Positions 6,752-15,340 of a stretch of DNA of 27,986 nt are shown here, piece by piece. The notes beneath the pieces are model-generated. The model did not search any database and was not told the origin of the DNA. It saw only the letters and a list, made by a program, of their open reading frames with translations. Both the position numbers and the translations under genes were made by a program. Every line of letters starts with the position of its first letter. Position 1 is the stretch's first letter. The DNA is from Actinophytocola sp045807065 (lineage in GTDB: Bacteria; Actinomycetota; Actinomycetes; Mycobacteriales; Pseudonocardiaceae): assembly GCF_045807065.1 (NCBI RefSeq), contig NZ_JBJMIE010000326.1, positions 1-27,986 on the forward strand, written 5' to 3'.

Positions 6752-9685
6752 GTGCGATTGCGAATTCTGGGATCCGTGCAGCTGGCGATACACGAGAACG
6801 TCGTGGAGTTGCGCACCACGAAGGTTCGCGGCTTGTTGGGTGTATTGGCTTTCAAGAATAACGAAACCGTCTCCGCCGAGTACCTGACCCACGCGCTCTG
6901 GGACGACGAATCGCCGGGACGGTCGTCGACTCTGCAGGTCCATGTGTCGCGACTGCGGCGGCTGCTGAACGAGTCGGCGTGCCCGGCCGTGGTGCACACC
7001 GAGCAGGACGGGTACCGTCTCGAAATCGATCCGTCCGATGTGGACTACCAGCGGTTCGTCAACGCTTTGAGCACCGGACGTCGTGCGCTCGGCCGGGGCG
7101 AGCACGCCGTCGCTGCCGACCACTTCGCCGAGGCGGTCGACCTGTGGCGCGGCCCCTTCATCGCCGACCTCAGAACCGCGTGGGCGCGCCGGCAGCGTGC
7201 CGCGCTCGTCGTCCGGGATCTGCTCCCCGCACACAGCGCCCTGTTCGAGGCCAAACTCGCGCTCGGTGAGTCCGAGTTCGTGCTCGAGCGTCTGCCTGCC
7301 CTGCTGTCCGATCATCCGTACGATGAAACGCTGGCCGGGCAGTGGATGCGTGTACTGGCCGATACCGGGCGTTCCAGTGAGATCCCGGCATTCTTTCGCG
7401 ATTTCTCCCAGCGCCTGAACGCGGATCTCGGCGTGGCGCCAAGCCCGAATCTCGTCCAGATCACCGAGGAGACGGCACGCGGCGGCCGTACGGGCAGCCG
7501 GCCGGTGTTCGCTGTTCGTGTGCCGCCGCTACCGCGGGACACCCCGCACTTCACCGGGCGCACCGAACTGCTCGCTCGACTCGACGCGCTCCTGTCCGGC
7601 CCGGAAGCGGCGGGTCGGGTGGTCGCGCTGGACGGGCGGCCGGGGGTCGGCAAGACGGCCTTGATCAGGTACTGGGCCCGCCGCCGGCAGGGCCTGTTCC
7701 CCGACGGGATCCTGCACCTCGACCTCGCCGGGTACGCGGACGTCAACCCTGTCGAGCCCAGCGCGGCGATGGGCGTGTTCCTCGACGAACTCGGCGTTCC
7801 CGCAGAGCGCATCCCGAACGCGGTCGACGAGCGGGCCGCGATGCTGCGCGACACGCTGGCCGGCCGGCGGGTGCTGGTCATCCTGGACAACGTGCGCGAC
7901 AGCGCACACGCCCGCCCGATGCTCGCCGCCACCGCCGGCTGCCCGGTCGTGCTGACCAGTCGCAAGCGGCTGACCGGCAGTGCCCTGCGCGATGGCGCCG
8001 AGCGCATCACCGTGCCGGAGCTGCGGCAGGAGGAGGCCACCGCTCTCGTGGTCGCCAGGAGCGGCCGGCGGGCGATGACCGAGCCGGACGCGATCGACGA
8101 ACTGGTGGACCTGTGTGAACGCCTTCCGCTCGCCGTACGGGTCGTCGCCGAGCACGTCGCCGCCCGGACGGAGGTGCCGCTTCGCGAGTTGGTCGACGAG
8201 CTGCGGCACACCCGGCGGCTGCTCGACGCCGGCGCCCAGGGCGACGACGACACGGTGACGTTGCGGTCGGCACTTTCCTGGAGCTACCGCGCATTGCGGC
8301 CGGTCGACCGGCGAGTGTTCCGCATGCTCGGACTGCTGCCGAACACGCGGTTCAGCGCGGCCGCCGTGGCCGCTGTGGGCGGGCTCGACCGGTTCGAGGT
8401 GGACCAGCCGCTCGACGCTCTGGTGGGCGCCCATCTCATCGAGCAGGAGGGTGCGGGGCGGTACCGGGCTCACGACATCTGCCGCGAGTACGCGGCCGAC
8501 CGCGTCCAACGGGACGAGAGTCCGGAGTCCCGTGCTGAGGCGGTGCGGCGGATGCTGACGTGGTACGTCGAGGCCGCCCGCGCCGCCCGGTCGTTCCTGA
8601 TAGCGGATCCGCACCAGGTACCGGCGCTGCCCTCGCCCGAGCCCGTGACCCCGCCCTCGTTCACGACGAAGGAGGAGGCCAAGCAGTGGTTCGACCTCGA
8701 GCGTGCCAGTCTCGTGGGCCTCTGTCACCGGGCTGCCAAGGAGGGGCACGACGAGGCCGCCTGGCGGCTCGCTGCCTGTCTCAACGTCCTGAGCGGTCGC
8801 GGTGACCTCCACGAGCTTCTCGAGGTTCAGAATCTCGGGCGGGCCGCGGCCGCCCGAGCTGGTCGGCCGGACGCGGAGGCCGGGTGTCTGACCGCCGCGG
8901 GTGTGCTGCACGCCGCACTACGCGACCACCAGCGAGCCGCGCAGTGCTTCGAGGAGGCCTACCACGCCTTCCGCGCGGCGGGGGATTCATATGGCGAGTC
9001 CATCGCCATGCACAACATCGGGAGCATTCGCCTGCGGCTCGGGAGGCCGGCCGAGGCCATCGACTGGCACCGAAGGGCACTGGCCGCCTTCACCGCCAGC
9101 CACGACGAGTGGATGATCGGGATCACCAACCGCTGGCTCGGCGACGATCATCTGGCGCTGGGCGAGCACGCGGAGGCCCACCGGCACTACCTGAAGTCGC
9201 GGCACCTGAGCCGCAAGCTCGGTGACCTGGAAGGGGAGGGCCGGACCCTGAACCGGGTAGCGCGGCTGAACCTCGACATCGGCCGGCTGGACCTCGCGGT
9301 CAGCACCGGGGAGGACGCGCTGGTCATCCACGAACGAACCGGCGACCGGGCAAGTGCCGCCGAGGTGCTGTGCACGCTCGCGACGGCCCGTACCGAACTC
9401 GGCGCCTATCCGACGGCGATCGCGCACGCCACGGAGGCCGCGGCGACGCACCAGGGCATGCGCAACACCGCCGGCTGGGCCCAGGCGCTGGAGGTGCTGG
9501 GGAATGCCTACGCCGCCGCCGATGACCACGACCAGGCACGTGCCTCGTGGTTGACGGCCGCGGACCTGCTCGACTCACTCGGCGACTCGCGGGCAGGCGA
9601 CCTACGCGCACGAGCCGAGCAGCCCGCTGTTCCCAAACCCCGCCCTGAACGGCCGGGCGTACCGGACGAGCGCGCCGTCCGGTAA
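6752..9685 (+). CDS. AfsR-like SARP regulator (winged helix, BTAD, NB-ARC, TPR)
   Basis: 977-aa cytoplasmic regulator of the large SARP class, close in length to AfsR. Order of domains: OmpR-type winged helix (residues 1-93, MRLRILGSVQL to GYRLEID), bacterial activation domain BTAD (about 97-242, with FAEAVDLWRGP), NB-ARC STAND ATPase (about 265-560) with Walker A GRPGVGKT (295-302) and Walker B RRVLVILDN (372-380), and a helical region with TPR-like repeats (about 690-930). ATP-dependent oligomerisation is the family mechanism. The GTG at 6752 has GGGGG 5 nt upstream. Such proteins often govern secondary metabolism, but no biosynthetic genes are in view, so the target is unknown. It is convergent with a small membrane-protein ORF. 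Confidence 0.93.
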   Translation: MRLRILGSVQLAIHENVVELRTTKVRGLLGVLAFKNNETVSAEYLTHALWDDESPGRSSTLQVHVSRLRRLLNESACPAVVHTEQDGYRLEIDPSDVDYQRFVNALSTGRRALGRGEHAVAADHFAEAVDLWRGPFIADLRTAWARRQRAALVVRDLLPAHSALFEAKLALGESEFVLERLPALLSDHPYDETLAGQWMRVLADTGRSSEIPAFFRDFSQRLNADLGVAPSPNLVQITEETARGGRTGSRPVFAVRVPPLPRDTPHFTGRTELLARLDALLSGPEAAGRVVALDGRPGVGKTALIRYWARRRQGLFPDGILHLDLAGYADVNPVEPSAAMGVFLDELGVPAERIPNAVDERAAMLRDTLAGRRVLVILDNVRDSAHARPMLAATAGCPVVLTSRKRLTGSALRDGAERITVPELRQEEATALVVARSGRRAMTEPDAIDELVDLCERLPLAVRVVAEHVAARTEVPLRELVDELRHTRRLLDAGAQGDDDTVTLRSALSWSYRALRPVDRRVFRMLGLLPNTRFSAAAVAAVGGLDRFEVDQPLDALVGAHLIEQEGAGRYRAHDICREYAADRVQRDESPESRAEAVRRMLTWYVEAARAARSFLIADPHQVPALPSPEPVTPPSFTTKEEAKQWFDLERASLVGLCHRAAKEGHDEAAWRLAACLNVLSGRGDLHELLEVQNLGRAAAARAGRPDAEAGCLTAAGVLHAALRDHQRAAQCFEEAYHAFRAAGDSYGESIAMHNIGSIRLRLGRPAEAIDWHRRALAAFTASHDEWMIGITNRWLGDDHLALGEHAEAHRHYLKSRHLSRKLGDLEGEGRTLNRVARLNLDIGRLDLAVSTGEDALVIHERTGDRASAAEVLCTLATARTELGAYPTAIAHATEAAATHQGMRNTAGWAQALEVLGNAYAAADDHDQARASWLTAADLLDSLGDSRAGDLRARAEQPAVPKPRPERPGVPDERAVR

Positions 9686-9691
9686 CCCACG

Positions 9692-9832
9692 TCAGCCAAC
9701 CATCCCCATCGGCGGGTACCAGAGCCATACGCACGCGACGGCAAGCACGAGAAGCATGCCGAAAACGACGGCTTCCGGATTGGTGGTGATCATTGTCCGG
9801 ATTCGGCGCACGCACCGGAAGATCAACTGCAT
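9692..9832 (-). CDS. Small single-pass membrane protein (46 aa), tentative
   Basis: Encodes a 46-aa peptide with a basic N-terminus (MQLIFRCVRRIRTM), one hydrophobic helix (AVVFGMLLVLAVACVWLW) and a short YPPMGMVG tail. Third codon positions are largely G or C and the hydrophobic segment is coherent, which favours a real gene. There is no good ribosome site before the ATG at 9832. An internal ATG 13 codons later would give a 33-aa version. It is convergent with the SARP gene, the stops being six bases apart. No family is recognised. Confidence 0.4.
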   Translation of the reverse strand: MQLIFRCVRRIRTMITTNPEAVVFGMLLVLAVACVWLWYPPMGMVG

Positions 9833-10748
9833 GGCCCGCAGTTTGCCACACTGGAATGGCGATGCACGAATGGGGGCCACCATGGGCGTTAACCCAGTAC
9901 AGTGGACCAGTCCAATCACCACACTCCAAGTAGAAGTGAACGCATCGTCGGGTCGCAAGATTAGCTGGATCGGGTGGCGTGGCAGGCGTCCGCGTGGGTG
10001 AGGTCAGCGGAATTTCAGAGCCGGGTTTTGCGCAGGTGGCAAGGCGCACCGTCGTCGGTGTGGGTCTTTCACCTGAATTCCACTCAGTATGGACGGAATT
10101 TCCGTACGTCCGACGGTGGTCGTCGTGCTCGGACTGTTTGGGTGGGACCGTGGTCCTTCTGTCGATGGTGTTCGCGCGGTGTTCGTCAGGCGAGCCAGTC
10201 GGCGGCGGCGTGGAGGAGGCTGGTGATGCCGGTGGTGAGGGTGGGTTCGGTGACGGACCGGAGAAACCGCGGCGCGCGCCGACAGGTCCGACCTGTCCGC
10301 ACTGAAGATCGTATTTCCGACGGCACGGCAGACGCGGCCCGGCGGCCGTGGACGGGGTGGCGCAGACGGCTCTTGACCCACACCAGGGATCCGGGTGTGG
10401 CGGGAGCTTGCCGAGGGAGCAACTACTCGGCCGCCGAGGTGCGTGGGCCGGGATGCGACACCGACACCCATCGCGAGGCACTGGCCGGAACGCTCCGCGC
10501 CTTCACCGGAGCCGCGGCACGCGGCGCTTCACGGTGTCGGACCGAGACCGAAACGTGACCCGGATCGCGGAGATGTCCGCTCCAACCGGTGGCCACGCCC
10601 GGACGAGTCTTCTGGCCGGCCTGGTCGAGGCCTCGCGGCGGCGACTGGCTTCCGGTCCGGGTGTTGCCGCCGTCCCCCGCGCCGGACGCACTCCAGCGCG
10701 GGACGCACGTTCACCGGAACCGGGATGAACGGCCGCGGACCTGGCTGC
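9833..10748. other. Gene-poor region with no supported gene
   Basis: About 900 bp in which all open frames are Arg/Pro/Ser/Thr-rich and overlap on both strands. On the minus strand, a frame ending at 10186 has a plausible last 25 residues (ending HAAADWLA) and might be the remnant of a decayed gene. No repeat, RNA or mobile element could be defined. Confidence 0.45.
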
Positions 10749-10767
10749 CTAGGTAACCCTAACCTTT
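10749..10767. promoter_or_regulatory. Iron-box-like sequence (DtxR/IdeR/DmdR type)
   Basis: CTAGGTAACCCTAACCTTT agrees with the 19-bp consensus TWAGGTWAGSCTWACCTWA at 16 positions; the mismatches are positions 1, 9 and 19. Both ACCT-type half-sites are intact. Such sites bind Fe(II)-loaded repressors in actinobacteria. The only plus-strand frame directly downstream is a 21-codon ORF. Confidence 0.5.
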
Positions 10768-10785
10768 CCTGGAGGTGGGATCACC

Positions 10786-10851
10786 GTGGCACGTGTGGCG
10801 GATCGAAATCCGTGCATGGAAATACCGGGGAGAGCAATGAGTAGTTGCTAA
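10786..10851 (+). CDS. 21-codon ORF downstream of the iron-box-like site
   Basis: GTG start preceded by GGAGG 10 nt upstream, and terminated by TAA at 10849-10851. The peptide starts MARVADRNPC and ends GRAMSSC. It contains two Cys and is mostly polar. The ribosome site and the iron-box-like site just upstream are the only evidence. It could be a leader peptide, but no plus-strand gene follows within 680 bp. It could also be chance. Confidence 0.25.
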   Translation: MARVADRNPCMEIPGRAMSSC

Positions 10852-10856
10852 GACAA

Positions 10857-11057
10857 TCAGGTAGTTGTCTGCTCAATCTCTTTCGAGTCGGACGACTCTT
10901 TCTCCTTGTTTGTGTAGACAGTATCCGCACCCACCGCGACTCCCAGGGCGGCGCCCGCCAGGCCGTTCGCCCACGACAGCCCATGGCGTTTGTGCTGCTC
11001 ACGATAGGTTTTCGCAAACGCGACGGTGTCGGAATCCTGTCCCCGTCTTGGTTTCAC
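10857..11057 (-). CDS. Hypothetical small protein (66 aa)
   Basis: 66-aa product with balanced composition (KTYREQHKRHGLSWANG, a short apolar stretch LAGAALGVAVGA, then a charged Lys/Glu/Ser/Thr tail), unlike the Arg/Pro-rich chance frames around it. The GTG at 11057 is chosen because AGGAG lies 8 nt upstream; GTG codons at 11066 and 11075 are less well placed. Codon use is less GC-biased than the neighbouring large genes, which may mean recent acquisition or relaxed selection. It is convergent with the 21-codon ORF, 5 bp apart. No family is recognised. Confidence 0.55.
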   Translation of the reverse strand: MKPRRGQDSDTVAFAKTYREQHKRHGLSWANGLAGAALGVAVGADTVYTNKEKESSDSKEIEQTTT

Positions 11058-11538
11058 CGCGTCCACTCCTGACACAGAGATGCATGCATTGGATGGAGCT
11101 TGGTTACCCTCTTCGCCTTACCGATGCCCCTGAGCGAAGCAGGGTTACCGATGATCGGAATTGAGTCTGGTCGGATCGCTGCTACCTTATTCAGCCGCCT
11201 AGGTAGCCACCAACACAGTCATACTACGGCCGGTAGATCCTGTCGACTACCACAATCCGTGACACCACCCAAAATTTACCGAGGAGTGAGAATCGGCCGA
11301 TTACGATCATGGCCCTTCTCGGCCGGGCACGGCTAGCCGTTACTGGTGGTGAACATCGGCCGCCCGGACGGCGACGTTTCGTGACAGGGGCGGCAGGCGC
11401 GGCCACCCGGCGAGGAGGCGCTCCGCCGGGCTTGGGTATCACCTAATACTGCAATTGGCCTTTGCACCGGCTTTTGCACTGACGCGGCAGCCCTCGGAGA
11501 CCTAACATGGGCGTACTCATGGCCGAGCGAGGGGCGAC
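11058..11538. promoter_or_regulatory. AT-richer intergenic region before the HTH-TPR regulator
   Basis: 480 bp between divergent genes, less GC-rich than the coding flanks in its first 250 bp. Seen: TTACCGATG at 11118-11126 and again at 11145-11153, CCTAGGTAGCC near 11196, and TTTGCAC at 11461-11467 and 11473-11479. A TAACAT at 11503-11508 could serve as a -10 element, but no well-spaced -35 accompanies it. Confidence 0.4.
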
Positions 11539-11542
11539 ATGA
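11507..11542 (+). CDS. Possible 11-codon upstream ORF overlapping the regulator start
   Basis: ATG at 11507 opens MGVLMAERGAT, whose TGA (11540-11542) overlaps the ATG of the regulator at 11539 (ATGA). The regulator's own ribosome site (GAGGGG) lies inside it. It could couple translation, or be fortuitous. Confidence 0.2.
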   Translation: MGVLMAERGAT

Positions 11543-12750
11543 CGACGACAGAGGCCAGCTTACCGCCTGGCGAACGCATCAGACTGTATCGCAGACGGAT
11601 GGGGCTCACCCAGGAGCAGTGCGCGCAGCTGAAGGGCTGCACGGTCTCGGCGTGGCGCAAGTGGGAGTCCGGTGAGCGTCAGGTGGCGTCGTTCTCCGAC
11701 TGGATCGAGATCGCCAGGATCCTGCGGGTGCGGGACCTGTACAGGCTGACCGGACTGCCCGTCGGCGACATGCCGGAGGGGCCGGGCGAGCACGACACGG
11801 TGCCCGCGATCCGGGCGGCGATGGTGTCGTTCAACCCGCGGCTGACCGGCGAGCCCAACGTGCGGGGGCTGGGCGAGGCGGTGGAGACGGCCTGGGACAT
11901 CTGGCAGGAGCGCAGGCCGTTCCAGCAGGTCGGCATGATGTTGCCCGGGCTGATCACCGAGGCGCGGGCGACCATTCCGCTGGTCGACGGGCCGGAACGC
12001 GGGGACCTGTTGCGCACCGCGTCGATGCTGTACTTCCTCACCAGGGCGTTCACCACGCGGGTCGGCGCGCACGACGTGTCGATGCTGTCCGCGGACCGCG
12101 CGATGGCCGCGGCGATCAAGGCGGACGACCTGGACTACCGCGCCGCCGCGGCGTGGAACGTGGGCATGATCCTCACCGGGCAGGGGCACAGCGAGGTGGT
12201 GGCCGAGCTCGCCGCCGACGCCGCCGCCATGCTGGAGCCGACACTGGCCGACGCGACGCCGCAGCGGATGAGCGTCTACGGCGCCCTGCACCTGTTGCGG
12301 GCCACGCAGTTCGCTCGGATGGGCGATGAACACGGTGCCGCCAAGGCGCTCGAGGTCGCCGAGCAGGTCGCCGAGAAGGTCGGCGAGCGCAACGACTTCC
12401 GCACGGTGTTCGGCCCGACCAACGTCGGCATCTACCGGGTGTGGCTCGCGGTCGAACTGTCCAAGCCGCGCGAGGCGATTCGCGCGGCGCAGCACTGCGA
12501 TGTCAGCGCGTTGCCCAGTGTGGAGCGGCGGTTCTCCTATTTCGTCGACCTGGCCAGGGCGTACAACATCCGCGGCGAGGATGTCGCCGTGGTGCACATG
12601 TTGCAGAGGGCCGAGCGGGAGTCGCCCGAGGAACTGCGGCTGAACGTGGGGAGTCGAGCCATCGTGTGCGAGCAGCTCCGCAGGGAGAACTCGTTGACCC
12701 GCTCGGAACTTCGTCCGCTGGCCGACCGGATGGGTGTGCTGAGCCACTAG
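11539..12750 (+). CDS. XRE-type helix-turn-helix regulator with TPR-like domain
   Basis: 403-aa cytoplasmic regulator. The N-terminal HTH (about residues 10-65) shows GERIRLYRRRMGLTQEQ, then a recognition-helix segment TVSAWRKWESGERQ. The remainder (about 95-395) is alpha-helical with Ala/Leu-rich 30-40 residue units consistent with TPR-like repeats (AAAWNVGMILTGQG, VYGALHLLRATQFARMGDE, FVDLARAYNIRGED). The start has GAGGGG 6 nt upstream. HTH plus TPR is the layout of RRNPP peptide receptors in Firmicutes and also of many uncharacterised actinobacterial regulators. It lies 500 bp upstream of a peptide-type ABC importer on the same strand, so regulation of that operon is a reasonable inference. 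Confidence 0.85.
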   Translation: MTTTEASLPPGERIRLYRRRMGLTQEQCAQLKGCTVSAWRKWESGERQVASFSDWIEIARILRVRDLYRLTGLPVGDMPEGPGEHDTVPAIRAAMVSFNPRLTGEPNVRGLGEAVETAWDIWQERRPFQQVGMMLPGLITEARATIPLVDGPERGDLLRTASMLYFLTRAFTTRVGAHDVSMLSADRAMAAAIKADDLDYRAAAAWNVGMILTGQGHSEVVAELAADAAAMLEPTLADATPQRMSVYGALHLLRATQFARMGDEHGAAKALEVAEQVAEKVGERNDFRTVFGPTNVGIYRVWLAVELSKPREAIRAAQHCDVSALPSVERRFSYFVDLARAYNIRGEDVAVVHMLQRAERESPEELRLNVGSRAIVCEQLRRENSLTRSELRPLADRMGVLSH

Positions 12751-13251
12751 GGACGCCGACAGTACTGACCATATATATGTGCTGAACCACCAGGCATGTC
12801 GCCGCAGGCCGAGCGTGGTCCGGCATTTCGGCATGCCTGTGGGAATCGGCCGAGCGACACCCGTAGGGACGGTGCCACAAGGGGTGGTGCTTGGGCCTAC
12901 CACCGCTCGTGGCGGCTGCTCCTAAGTAACTCGTCTATATTCAATCACTGCTGGTCAGCGCGGGAATCTCGTTGATTGGCGACCGTAACACGAGTGAATG
13001 GACGATCGGCTTCGCGTCGCTGCTGGTCGCTCGTACCTTGTATACGGTATTCCTAATTCGGGGCCTGAACGGAAAAATATCAGACCTGTCATCCCAAAGC
13101 GACGCGGACCACGTGACGGTCGCCCACCGGGGGGATCGGAGGGCACCGTCGACACCGGAGTCGGACGGGCGCGACCACCGCGCCGACCGGCATGACCTGT
13201 GGTGGCAGCAGTTCTTCTCGAGTTCGCCCGATGTGAGGAAAGGGTCAGACA
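12751..13251 (+). promoter_or_regulatory. Intergenic region upstream of the ABC importer
   Basis: 501 bp with no supported gene. It contains an 8-bp perfect inverted repeat with a long spacer (CAGGCATG 12791-12798, CATGCCTG 12832-12839) and a 6-bp one (GGTGGT 12883-12888, ACCACC 12899-12904) that may end the regulator transcript. It also has TACC-TTGTATAC-GGTA at 13034-13049, an operator-like inverted repeat around the GTATAC core in an AT-rich patch about 200 bp before the lipoprotein gene. Confidence 0.45.
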
Positions 13252-15330
13252 ATGACCGGCAGCGATTACACGCGACGGCGCTTTCTGCGCGATGCCGTCC
13301 TGGCGAGCGGCGGCACCCTGTTACTCGGAGCGTGTTCGTCGACGCCAGTCGTGTCAACGAAAGCCGCGGAGGCCGGCAGTCGCGGTGGCACGGCGCAGGC
13401 CGGCCTGCCCGCCGTCGAGGGCGCCGAGCTGATCACCGATCCGGCCCGGTTCCCCAAGCAGTTCCAGGAAGCGCCCGATTTCGCCAAGCTCGTGGCGGAG
13501 GGAAAGCTGCCACCGGTCGCCGAGCGCATCGGAGCCGAGCCGCTGGTGCTCAAGCCGATCCAGTCGGTTGGCAGGTACGGCGGCGAAATCCGCCGCGGCT
13601 TCGTCGGGCAGGGTGACTTCCAGAACGCGGTGCGGTTCTGCTCCGGCCCGGACAGCCTGCTGTACTGGGACTTCCGGTTCGAGAAGCTGGTGCCCAACAT
13701 CGCCCGCTCGTTCGAGCTGAGCGACAACGACCGGGTCCTCACACTGCACCTGCGCAAGGGGATGCGGTGGTCGGACGGTCAGCCGTTCACCGCGGACGAC
13801 CTCGTGTTCTGGCGCGAGGACGTCAGCCTGTCCCCGGAGCTCGGCAGCGGCTCGTCGTCCATGCGGATCGGCGGTCAAGAGGTCCAGGTGGAGAAGGTCG
13901 ACGACCACACCGTGCGCTACGTGTCCAAGGTGTCCAACCCGACCCTGCCCCAACGGCTCGCCGGGTGGACCGACCTGGCCGGCATGGCCGCCAACGCCCA
14001 TCTCGGCGGGGGCGGGTTCCTGCCCAAGCACTACCTCTCGCAGTACCACCCCAAGTACACCTCGGTGGACGCGGCGAACAGGCTCGCCACCGACGCCGGG
14101 TTCAAGGGATGGGCGGCGTACTTCCGCAGTCTGGCCTCCTGGCACCAGAACCCGAAGCTGCCGACGGTCACGCCGTGGGTGCTCACCCGTCCGATCAACA
14201 ACCCGCCGTGGGAGTTCGGGCCGAATCCCTACAGCATCTGGGTCGACGAGAAGGGCAATCAGCTTCCCTACATCGGCCGCATCACGATGGGCAACGTGGA
14301 GAACACCGAGGTGCTCGCCCTGCGCGCGTCCGCGGGGGAGTACGACATGCAGGACCGCCACCTCAACGTGACGAACCTGCCCGTGCTCATCCAGAACGAG
14401 AAGCGCAGCTCGTACAAGGTCCACCGCGCGCCCTACACCGAGGTGGACTGCGGCATCCGGCTGAACCTGGCCTACGACACCGACAAGGAGCTCGGTGAGC
14501 TGATCCGCACCGTCGAGTTCCGCCGGGCGCTGTCGCTGGGCATCGACCGGGGACAGATCAACGAGGCGTTCTTCCTCGGCACCTGCACGCCGACGGCCAC
14601 GATGGCCGCCAGGGGCAGCATCTACGACCCGGGCCCGGAGTGGCACACCAAGTGGGCGACGCACGATCCGGGACAGGCCAACAAACTGCTCGACAAGATC
14701 GGACTGACCAAGAAGGACGATGCCGGCTACCGCGTGCGCAAGGACGGCACCAGCCGGATCATCCTCGACTACCAGGCGTTCCCGAGCTCGGCCGACTTCA
14801 TCGGGATCGGCGAGATGGTCAAGCGGCAGTGGCAGAAGATCGGCATCGACGTCAACATCGCGTCCGCCGAGGCGAACCTGCTCACTCAGCGGGCCACGGC
14901 CAACCAGCTGATGCTCTCCGGCCAGGCGGTCGGCACCGACGACCCGTTCCTCAAGCCCGACACGTTCCTCCCGACGGTCACCAACAACTACCCGGGAATG
15001 ATCGGCATCCCCTACGCCAAGTGGTTCGCCTCCGACGGCCAGCAGGGCACCGAGCCGCCGGCGTCGCTCAAGCTGCTCAAGGACGCCATGGCGCTCTACG
15101 AGAAGGGACTGTCCGAACCGGACGACGCCGAACGGGTGCGGATAGGCAAGAAGCTCTACACGATGCACGCCGACCAGGTGTGGTCGATCGGCATCGTCGG
15201 GTTCGGCCTCTCGGTCAACGGCGTCTACCTGACCAACAACCGGCTGCGCAACGTGCCGGCCAGGGTGGTGAACTCGTTGCAGATGAAGAGCATGGACAAC
15301 ACCTACCCGATTATGTTCTTCTACAAGTGA
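13252..15330 (+). CDS. Family 5 extracytoplasmic solute-binding lipoprotein (Dpp/Opp type)
   Basis: 692-aa solute receptor of an ABC importer. The N-terminus has a twin-arginine motif (RRRFLRD) followed by a hydrophobic stretch and lipobox LLGAC, with Cys28 as lipid attachment site, so it is a Tat-exported membrane-anchored lipoprotein. SBP_bac_5 features: LHLRKGMRWSDGQPFTADD at about 164-182 and RRALSLGIDRGQINEAFFLG at about 425-444. It also has the GNQLPYIGRI and ENTEVLALRASAGEYDMQ segments of the long (above 600 aa) branch, which serves peptides or oligosaccharides. AGGAAAGGG lies 7 nt before the ATG. It is first in a four-gene operon; the next start is 10 nt beyond its stop. The substrate is unknown. 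Confidence 0.93.
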   Translation: MTGSDYTRRRFLRDAVLASGGTLLLGACSSTPVVSTKAAEAGSRGGTAQAGLPAVEGAELITDPARFPKQFQEAPDFAKLVAEGKLPPVAERIGAEPLVLKPIQSVGRYGGEIRRGFVGQGDFQNAVRFCSGPDSLLYWDFRFEKLVPNIARSFELSDNDRVLTLHLRKGMRWSDGQPFTADDLVFWREDVSLSPELGSGSSSMRIGGQEVQVEKVDDHTVRYVSKVSNPTLPQRLAGWTDLAGMAANAHLGGGGFLPKHYLSQYHPKYTSVDAANRLATDAGFKGWAAYFRSLASWHQNPKLPTVTPWVLTRPINNPPWEFGPNPYSIWVDEKGNQLPYIGRITMGNVENTEVLALRASAGEYDMQDRHLNVTNLPVLIQNEKRSSYKVHRAPYTEVDCGIRLNLAYDTDKELGELIRTVEFRRALSLGIDRGQINEAFFLGTCTPTATMAARGSIYDPGPEWHTKWATHDPGQANKLLDKIGLTKKDDAGYRVRKDGTSRIILDYQAFPSSADFIGIGEMVKRQWQKIGIDVNIASAEANLLTQRATANQLMLSGQAVGTDDPFLKPDTFLPTVTNNYPGMIGIPYAKWFASDGQQGTEPPASLKLLKDAMALYEKGLSEPDDAERVRIGKKLYTMHADQVWSIGIVGFGLSVNGVYLTNNRLRNVPARVVNSLQMKSMDNTYPIMFFYK

Positions 15331-15340
15331 CGGTGACATC

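Noticed and set aside
10186..10422. Minus-strand frame ending HAAADWLA as a gene remnant
   Set aside because: Only the last 25 residues look protein-like. There is no family match I can name and no plausible start, so it is mentioned only in the gap description.
9974..10728. Several plus-strand frames of 120-190 codons
   Set aside because: They overlap one another, are rich in Arg/Trp/Ser/Gly, and lack ribosome sites or recognisable segments.
10795..10815. tRNA T-arm-like sequence (GATCGAAATCC)
   Set aside because: Only a small CGGAT/ATCCG hairpin. No acceptor stem or anticodon arm can be built around it.
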